A DNA stretch of 64,000 bases, from positions 744,001 to 808,000 of the forward strand of contig LJCX01000030.1 in NCBI GenBank assembly GCA_001298545.1. Direction: 5' to 3'. The position numbers and the translations under genes were made by a program. Source of the DNA: Actinobacteria bacterium OV320 (lineage in GTDB: Bacteria > Actinomycetota > Actinomycetes > Streptomycetales > Streptomycetaceae). Every line of letters starts with the position of its first letter. Positions within the stretch are counted from its first letter, which is position 1. The notes beneath the pieces were generated by a model, which was not told where the DNA came from, made no database searches, and saw nothing but the letters and a program-made list of their open reading frames with translations. Of this stretch, positions 58,640-64,000 are shown one piece after another.

Positions 58640-59444
58640 GGGCGGCACCTCTCTCGCGGGTGATGCGGACCTCTTCGCCGAGGGACTCCCAGATCTCGCG
58701 GTAGATCTCGATGAACCGCGGCTCCAGCCGCACCGACTCGACCTTGCGCGGCCTCGGCAGGTCGATGTCGAAGACCTGCTTCACGGTGGCGGGGCCGGCG
58801 GTCATCACGACGACCTTGTCGGCCAGCGCGATGGACTCCTCCAGGTCGTGGGTGACGAAGACGACGGACGCGCCCGTGCCCTCCCACAGCTCGAGGAGCT
58901 CGTCCGACATCAGTGCCCTGGTCTGCACGTCGAGCGCCGAGAACGGCTCGTCCATGAGGAGGATCTCGGGGTCGTTGACGAAGGTCGCGGCGAGGGCCAC
59001 GCGCTTGCGCTGACCGCCGGAGAGCTGATGCGGGTAGCGGTCCTCGAAGGCGGAGAGCCCGACCCGGGCCAGCCACTCGCGCGCTTTCCGTTTGGCCTCC
59101 GCCTTGGGCACACCGCGAAAGCGGGGCCCGGCCATGACGTTGGACAGGACCGTGCGCCAGGGAAAGGTGGCGTCCTGCTGGAAGACGAAGCCGACCTTGT
59201 CACCGACGCCACGCACGGGCTGCCCGGCGACCATCACCTCGCCCTGGGTGGGCTCTTCCAGACCGCTGACCAGGGTCAGCGTGGTCGACTTGCCGCAGCC
59301 GGTCGGGCCGACGACGGCCACGAACTCGCCACGCCCGACCGTGAGGTCGAGTTCCCGCAGGGCGGTGTGCGGGGCCCCCGACGGGGTCCTGAAGACCTTG
59401 CTCGCGCCCCGCAGCTCGATGGCGGGGCTGGTGTGTGCGCTCAT
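58629..59444 (-). CDS. ABC transporter ATP-binding protein
   Basis: A 271-aa ATPase: Walker A GPTGCGKST (~44-52), Q-loop FVFQQDATFPWRTVLSNV, signature LSGGQRKRVALA, Walker B ILLMDEPFSALD and the H-loop VTHDLEESI, as in the TauB/SsuB group. First gene of the importer operon. MSAHTSP at 59444 is the family-like start; the longer frame is leader. Divergent from the orphan CitB-type regulator. Confidence 0.95.
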   Translation of the reverse strand: MSAHTSPAIELRGASKVFRTPSGAPHTALRELDLTVGRGEFVAVVGPTGCGKSTTLTLVSGLEEPTQGEVMVAGQPVRGVGDKVGFVFQQDATFPWRTVLSNVMAGPRFRGVPKAEAKRKAREWLARVGLSAFEDRYPHQLSGGQRKRVALAATFVNDPEILLMDEPFSALDVQTRALMSDELLELWEGTGASVVFVTHDLEESIALADKVVVMTAGPATVKQVFDIDLPRPRKVESVRLEPRFIEIYREIWESLGEEVRITRERGAAHVA

Positions 59445-59503
59445 GGCCGGGGACGGTAGAGGCGACCCGGGAAGCGGCATCAGCCTTCTGGGCGCATGCG
59501 CTT

Positions 59504-59541
59504 CTTTTGCTTGCAGTAGCCTGTTGTGCTCGTTTTGCTCG
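59504..59541. promoter_or_regulatory. Direct repeat TTTTGCTTGC / TTTTGCTCGC in the divergent promoter
   Basis: Two 10-mers differing in one base (59504-59513 and 59532-59541) are spaced 28 bp apart, between the importer operon and the CitB-type regulator gene. CitB-type regulators bind AT-rich direct repeats, so this may be the target of the adjacent regulator. Confidence 0.4.
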
Positions 59542-59605
59542 CGCTAGAACAGCGAAGCCGAAACACGGGCTCAACGCCCGCCTGGCCTTGACGGAGAGAG
59601 GCCCG

Positions 59606-60298
59606 ATGATTGACGTCCTGGTGGTGGACGACGACTTCCGTGTCGCCGAGATCAACGCCAAGTACGTGGGAAAGGTTCCCGGCTTCCGGGTGGCCGCCCG
59701 CGCGCACAGTGCCGCCCAGGCGCTGGGAACCATCGAGCGCGGAACCATCGACCTGGTGCTGCTCGACCACTACCTGCCCGACCAGACCGGCCTCCAGCTC
59801 ATCCACCGCATGCGTGAGCAGGGTCATGGCACCGACGTCATCATGATCACGGCGGCCGGTGACGTCACGACGGTCCAGACCGCGATGCGCCTGGGCGCCC
59901 TGCACTACCTGGTCAAACCGTTCACCTTCGCCGCTCTGCGCACCCGCCTCGACTCGTACGCCGCCCTGCGCCGCACGGTGGACCGGGTCGGTGGGCACGG
60001 GATCGCCGGCCAGGAGCAGGTCGACCGGATCTTCGGCGCCCTGCGCACCGGACCGGCGCCTTCCTCGCCCGGCCTGCCGAGCGGCCACTCGGAACCGACC
60101 ACGGACCTGATCTGCGACGTTCTGCACCGCGCGAACCACCCTCTGTCGGCCCACGAGGTCGCCGCCGAGACCGGCCTGAGCCGCTCCACCGCTCAGCGCT
60201 ACCTCCGCCACCTGGAACAGGCCGGACGCCTGCACCTCTCCCTCAAGTACGGCGACACGGGCCGCCCGGAGCACCGGTACGCCTGGGTGGCGCCGTAA
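59606..60298 (+). CDS. Second CitB/DpiA-type response regulator (no adjacent kinase)
   Basis: A 230-aa regulator with phosphoacceptor in DLVLLDHYLPDQTGLQLI, YLVKPFTFAALRTRL, HTH LSAHEVAAETGLSRSTAQRY and the ending KYGDTGRPEHRYAW, close to the regulator at 55805. No kinase gene is adjacent; the CitA-type kinase 3.8 kb away could act on both. Placement across from the ABC operon suggests it controls that importer. Confidence 0.92.
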   Translation: MIDVLVVDDDFRVAEINAKYVGKVPGFRVAARAHSAAQALGTIERGTIDLVLLDHYLPDQTGLQLIHRMREQGHGTDVIMITAAGDVTTVQTAMRLGALHYLVKPFTFAALRTRLDSYAALRRTVDRVGGHGIAGQEQVDRIFGALRTGPAPSSPGLPSGHSEPTTDLICDVLHRANHPLSAHEVAAETGLSRSTAQRYLRHLEQAGRLHLSLKYGDTGRPEHRYAWVAP

Positions 60299-60345
60299 CC
60301 GTGCCGCAAGGACCCCGAAGCGGTACGGCGGTGAGGCGTCGCCCG

Positions 60346-61938
60346 TTACGCGGCTCCCGCCCCGGTCAGTGACCGCACCTCGGTCTCCGCGTGCTTGGCC
60401 TCGTCCGCGACCTCGGCCGAGGTGACCGTGCCGAGCCAGCCCGCCAGGAAGCCCAGCGGGATCGAGACCAGGCCGGGGTTCTGCAGCGGGAAGTACTGGA
60501 AGTCCACGGTCGGGAAGAGCGACTCGGGGCTCCCGGAGACCACCGGGGACAGCACGACGAGCGCCAGGGCCGGCACGAGTCCGCCGTACACCGCCCACAC
60601 GGCGCCCCGCGTGGTGAAGCCCCGCCAGAACAGCGAGTACATCAGGACCGGCAGATTCGCGGATGCCGCAACGGCGAAGGCGAGCCCGACCAGGAAGGCG
60701 ACGTTGAGATCGCGGGCCAGCAGGCCGAGCGCGATCGCGACCACGCCGACGGCCACGGCGGCGACCCGCGCCACCGCGACCTCGCTGCGGGGTTTGGCCT
60801 GCCGACGGCGCAGGGAGGCGTACAGGTCGTGCGCCACCGACGCCGAGGAGGCGAGGGTGATTCCGGCGACGACGGCGAGGATCGTGGCGAAGGCGATGGC
60901 CCCCACGACCGCGAACAGCACCGCTCCGCCGGTGGAGTCGGCGCCGCCGCCCAGGTCGAGTGCCAGAAGCGGAACCGCCGTGTTCCCCGCCACGTTCGAG
61001 CCACGCACCGCCTCCGGGCCGACGATCGCCGCCGCACCGAAGCCGAGGACGATCGTCATCAGGTAGAAGCCGCCGATCAGCCCGATCGCCCAGACGACGG
61101 AGCGACGGGCGGCCTGCGCGGTCGGCACGGTGTAGAAGCGGGACAGGATGTGCGGCAGTCCCGCCGTGCCCAGCACCAGCGCGAGCCCCAGGCTCATGAA
61201 GTCGAAACGCGCGGTCCAGTCCCCGCCGTACTTCAGCCCGGGTGCCAGGAACGCGTCACCGTGCCCACTGCGCGCGGCCGCCGTGCGCAGCAACTGGTCG
61301 AAGTCACCGTGGAAGCGCACCAGCACGAGGACGGTGAGCACGACGGTGCCGGCCAGCAGCAGAACCGCCTTGACGATCTGGATCCACGTGGTCGCCCGCA
61401 TCCCTCCCAACGACACATAGATCACCATGAGCGCGCCCACCCCGATGACGGCCCAGGACCGGGCCGCCTCGCCGGTGTTCCCGAGGAGCAGCGCGACCAG
61501 GCTGCCGGCGCCCACCATCTGGGCCACCAGATAGAGCACGGACACGGTGACCGAGGAGGTTCCCGCCGCGATCCGCACCGGCCGCTCGCTCATCCGTGCG
61601 GCGACCACGTCGGCGAGCGTGAACCTCCCGCAGTTGCGCACCAGTTCGGCGACGAGGAACAGCACCACCAGCCAGGCCACGAGGAAGCCGACCACATACA
61701 GCAGCCCGTCGTACCCGAACAGCGCGATGAGCCCGGTGACACCCAGGAAGGAGGCGGCGGACATGTAGTCACCCGCGATGGCAAAACCATTCTCCATCGG
61801 GGAGAACAGACGCCCGCCGACGTAGAACTCCTCCTCCGAACCGTGGCGGTTGCGGCTCACCCAGGTCGTGATCCCCAACGTGACCGCGACGAAGGCGCTG
61901 AACAGCAACAACGCCAGCGCCTGATGGTTGCCGGTCAC
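60346..61938 (-). CDS. Sodium:solute symporter, acetate/monocarboxylate permease type
   Basis: A 530-aa SSS-family symporter with ~13 helices: EEEFYVGGRLFSPMENGFAI, GDYMSAASFLGVTGLIALFG (first Na+ site) and LPHILSRFYTVPTAQAARR. This resembles ActP (acetate) and MctC. GTG 61938 overlaps the upstream stop (GTGA). The DUF485 protein ahead is the usual small partner of ActP. Confidence 0.92.
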   Translation of the reverse strand: MTGNHQALALLLFSAFVAVTLGITTWVSRNRHGSEEEFYVGGRLFSPMENGFAIAGDYMSAASFLGVTGLIALFGYDGLLYVVGFLVAWLVVLFLVAELVRNCGRFTLADVVAARMSERPVRIAAGTSSVTVSVLYLVAQMVGAGSLVALLLGNTGEAARSWAVIGVGALMVIYVSLGGMRATTWIQIVKAVLLLAGTVVLTVLVLVRFHGDFDQLLRTAAARSGHGDAFLAPGLKYGGDWTARFDFMSLGLALVLGTAGLPHILSRFYTVPTAQAARRSVVWAIGLIGGFYLMTIVLGFGAAAIVGPEAVRGSNVAGNTAVPLLALDLGGGADSTGGAVLFAVVGAIAFATILAVVAGITLASSASVAHDLYASLRRRQAKPRSEVAVARVAAVAVGVVAIALGLLARDLNVAFLVGLAFAVAASANLPVLMYSLFWRGFTTRGAVWAVYGGLVPALALVVLSPVVSGSPESLFPTVDFQYFPLQNPGLVSIPLGFLAGWLGTVTSAEVADEAKHAETEVRSLTGAGAA

Positions 61939-62510
61939 GACGCACCGCCCTTTGCTCCCCGGGTCAGCTCCTGTGTGTCCCAGCGCAGTTCGAGCGCGGC
62001 ACGGTCCCGGCGCAGCCGCGCGTGCCGGGCGTAGGCCCAGGTGAGCAGGAACGTGCTGAGGAACTGTCCCAGCCCGGCGAGCAGCGCCACGTTCACCGCG
62101 CCCGCCACCGGCCGCGCCATGAGTCCGGGCGCGGTCGTCGCGGTGACCACGTACGCCACGTACCAGACGAAGAACCCGGCGGCGGCGGGCACCACGAACC
62201 GCCGGTACCGGCTGCGTACCTCCTGGAAGGCCGCGCTGTGCTGCACCTCGAGGTAGATCTGAGCCGCCGCCGGGGTTCCGGTGTCCCGCCGACGTGCCGC
62301 GGGAACCTCGGGCCCTGGCGTGCTCATGATGGCCGACTCGCCCCAGCCCGAGGCGAGCGCGTCGTACCACGGGTCCTCGTAGCGCACATCCCCTGGCACC
62401 TCGGCGTACGCCTGGCCCGGGCTCTGATGATGCTCGTACGCGTGTGGTGTGGGGGCACCGCTATCGGGACCGTCCCCGTCGGCGCGGGCACGACCGTTGC
62501 TTGACTGCAT
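61935..62510 (-). CDS. DUF485 family membrane protein
   Basis: A 191-aa protein. A disordered N terminus (~90 residues, Gly/Pro/His-rich) precedes the DUF485 module: FQEVRSRYRRFVVPAAAGFF, two helices and FLSTFLLTWAYARHARLR. DUF485 proteins accompany acetate symporters. ATG 62510 is chosen over TTG 62516. The gene is first in the pair and overlaps the symporter by 4 nt. Confidence 0.88.
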   Translation of the reverse strand: MQSSNGRARADGDGPDSGAPTPHAYEHHQSPGQAYAEVPGDVRYEDPWYDALASGWGESAIMSTPGPEVPAARRRDTGTPAAAQIYLEVQHSAAFQEVRSRYRRFVVPAAAGFFVWYVAYVVTATTAPGLMARPVAGAVNVALLAGLGQFLSTFLLTWAYARHARLRRDRAALELRWDTQELTRGAKGGAS

Positions 62511-62590
62511 GCCCAAGGATGGACAGAACGGGAAGATCCCCGACTATTGTTCCCCGAACACTTCACCCCATCAGGTGACCAACGCGCCGT

Positions 62591-63274
62591 TCACCCCGCG
62601 GGCGGCCGGACCAGCCCCTTCCCGTACGCGTAACGCACCGCCTGGGCCCGGTCCTTGAGTCCCGTCTTGGAGAACATGTTGTTGATGTGTGTCTTCACCG
62701 TCGCGGTGGACACGCTCAGCCTGCGTGCGATCTCCTGGTTGCTGAGCCCCTCGGCGATCAGCACCAGCACCTCCGCCTCGCGTGTCGTGAGCCCGTCGGG
62801 GACGACAGCGGGCGCGGTCGGTTCCGGTTCGGGCGCGGACAGGCGCTCCAGCAGCCTTCGCTGGACACTGGGCGACAGCCCCGCGTCCCCGGACAGCACG
62901 CTGTGCACGGCCCGTACGATCTCGTCCCCGCCCGCGTCCTTGGTGAGGTACCCCCGGGCGCCTGCCTTCAGCGCCGGGAAGAGGGATTCGTCGTCCGCGT
63001 AGGTCGTGAGGACCACGACCTGTGTCCCGGGATACTCGGACCGGATGCGCAGGGTCGCCTCCACTCCGTCACAGCGAGGCATACGCAGGTCCATCAGCAC
63101 CACGTCGGGAGCGAGTTCGGCGACGAGCCGCACGGCCTCCTCCCCGTCTCCGGCGGCGCCCACGACCTCGACTCCCGGCAGCAGCCCGAGCAGCATCACG
63201 ATGCCTTCCCGGACGACCGTCTGGTCGTCCGCGACCACCACCCTGGCGGGCTTCCTCGCTTCCTCCTCGGTCAT
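62591..63274 (-). CDS. NarL/LuxR-type response regulator
   Basis: A 227-aa regulator: receiver with ARVVVADDQTVVREGIVMLL, phosphoacceptor in DVVLMDLRMPRCDGVEATL, Lys in YLTKDAGGDEI; LuxR helix-turn-helix LTTREAEVLVLIAEGLSNQE and TVKTHINNMFSKTGL. ATG overlaps the kinase stop by 4 nt. Targets are unknown; it lies beside the acetate-type symporter. Confidence 0.94.
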   Translation of the reverse strand: MTEEEARKPARVVVADDQTVVREGIVMLLGLLPGVEVVGAAGDGEEAVRLVAELAPDVVLMDLRMPRCDGVEATLRIRSEYPGTQVVVLTTYADDESLFPALKAGARGYLTKDAGGDEIVRAVHSVLSGDAGLSPSVQRRLLERLSAPEPEPTAPAVVPDGLTTREAEVLVLIAEGLSNQEIARRLSVSTATVKTHINNMFSKTGLKDRAQAVRYAYGKGLVRPPAG

Positions 63275-64000
63275 ACCGGCACCTTCAGCGTCACTACGAA
63301 CCCTTCCTCGTCCGGCCCGGCAGCGAGCGAACCACCCAGCAGTTCGGCGCGCTCCCGCATACCCAGCAGACCGTACCCGCCGCCGGCCTCGGCGAGTTCG
63401 CCCGGCGAACCACCCGAGTCCCGCACGTCCAGCGTCACTTCCTGCCGGCCGTACTCCAGCCGGACACGGACCTTGGCGCCCGGTGCGTGTTTGCGAGCGT
63501 TCGTCAAGGCTTCCTGAGCGACCCGGCGCACGGCCTGCGACGCCTCGACCGGCAGTGGTCTGCGTTCACCGCCCACGGTGACCTCGGCACCGTCGGACGT
63601 GCGGACGAGATCCGTCAGGAAGTCCTCCAGCGGCGTCAGTTCACCGCGCAACGCGGAGAGCGACTGCCTGGTCTCCTCGAGGCCGTCGCGGGCCATCCCC
63701 CGTGCCGCCACCACGCGGTCGAGGATCTGCTCGCGGTCCGCGCCCCGCTCGATCAGCAGCCGGGCCGCCTCCAGGTGCACGAGCTGCGCCGAGAGACTGT
63801 GGGCCAGGACGTCGTGGATCTCCCGGGCGATACGGGCCCGCTCCGCGAGTGCGGCCGACTCGGCCTCGGCCGCGCGCGCGGCCCGCTCCTGGGTGAGCAG
63901 TCGCTGTGTGGTGCCTCTGGCTTCGGCGTCCAGACGCAGTGCGTATCCGGCGAGGGCCATGCCCGCGATGGCGGTCGCCGAGGTCATCCCCGAGTCGTCG
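63271..64000 (-). CDS. NarX/DesK-type sensor histidine kinase, 5' end off the window
   Basis: The C-terminal ~240 residues are present: phosphoacceptor IAREIHDVLAHSLSAQLVHL, dimer helix, and HATPase_c with QEALTNARKHAPGAKVRV, RDSGGSPGEL and GGGYGLLGMRERAELLGGSL. The frame stays open to base 64000, so the N-terminal membrane sensor lies outside. It is the partner of the NarL-type regulator by a 4-nt overlap. Confidence 0.9.
   Translation of the reverse strand, partial: DDSGMTSATAIAGMALAGYALRLDAEARGTTQRLLTQERAARAAEAESAALAERARIAREIHDVLAHSLSAQLVHLEAARLLIERGADREQILDRVVAARGMARDGLEETRQSLSALRGELTPLEDFLTDLVRTSDGAEVTVGGERRPLPVEASQAVRRVAQEALTNARKHAPGAKVRVRLEYGRQEVTLDVRDSGGSPGELAEAGGGYGLLGMRERAELLGGSLAAGPDEEGFVVTLKVPV

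Noticed and set aside
1..64000. CRISPR arrays, complete insertion sequences, rRNA genes or prophage genes
   Set aside because: None seen: no regularly spaced repeats of suitable length, no intact transposase, no rRNA signature and no phage structural genes.

Overview
The window is high-GC actinomycete DNA, almost certainly from a Streptomyces chromosome. GTG and TTG starts and GGAGG-type ribosome sites are frequent. The gene content is the conserved Streptomyces block that carries cutRS, sepH, hemH, dut, a parC-type topoisomerase gene, ptsH and two adjacent citrate synthase genes. Many genes overlap by 4 nt (ATGA/GTGA) in tight operons.

The left ~6.8 kb is accessory. It opens with the 5' half of a tRNA-Arg(TCT) gene, followed by a complete rpoA without its usual ribosomal-protein neighbours, a GIY-YIG protein, and then a compact divergent locus. 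One arm of that locus encodes a STAS/GHKL-ATPase protein and a DUF4325 STAS-like protein with a winged helix. The other arm encodes a single-domain multiubiquitin-type ubiquitin-like protein, a ThiF/E1-type adenylyltransferase with an N-terminal extra domain, and a Cys-rich DUF6527-type protein with a TTA (bldA) codon. This is a bacterial ubiquitin-like conjugation or modification system and is the most interesting content. It ends at a probable transposase remnant and an array of AGCGTCA repeats.

From 6.8 to 17 kb lies a potassium and rRNA-modification block: a TrmA/RlmD-type methyltransferase, a KimA-like K+ importer, a 31-aa membrane peptide, two TrkA-type proteins, DUF3159 and OB-fold proteins, and kdpDE without kdpABC. 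From 17 to 33 kb: a secreted alginate-lyase-type enzyme; the thioesterase-dut-DUF3710 operon; DUF3093, DUF4193 and an EcsC-like protein; the CutRS secretion-stress two-component system; inositol monophosphatase and ferrochelatase; an MFS exporter with an FAD oxidase behind an iron-box-like palindrome; SepH; a rhodanese. From 33 to 53 kb: a VOC protein, thymidine kinase, a phosphodiesterase, DUF5998, a GNAT-acyl-CoA-synthetase fusion, HPr behind a DasR site, a GntR regulator, an M23 peptidase behind a c-di-AMP riboswitch, an M16 protease pair, a topoisomerase IV A subunit, a CobW metallochaperone, DUF6082, and divergent citrate synthases, one fused to an HTH domain.

From 53 to 64 kb: an iron-box-preceded sucrase/ferredoxin-like protein, a CitA/CitB-type two-component pair, a second CitB-type regulator, an ABC importer of the NMT1/SsuA class between them, an acetate-type sodium symporter with its DUF485 partner, and a NarL-type response regulator whose kinase runs off the right edge.
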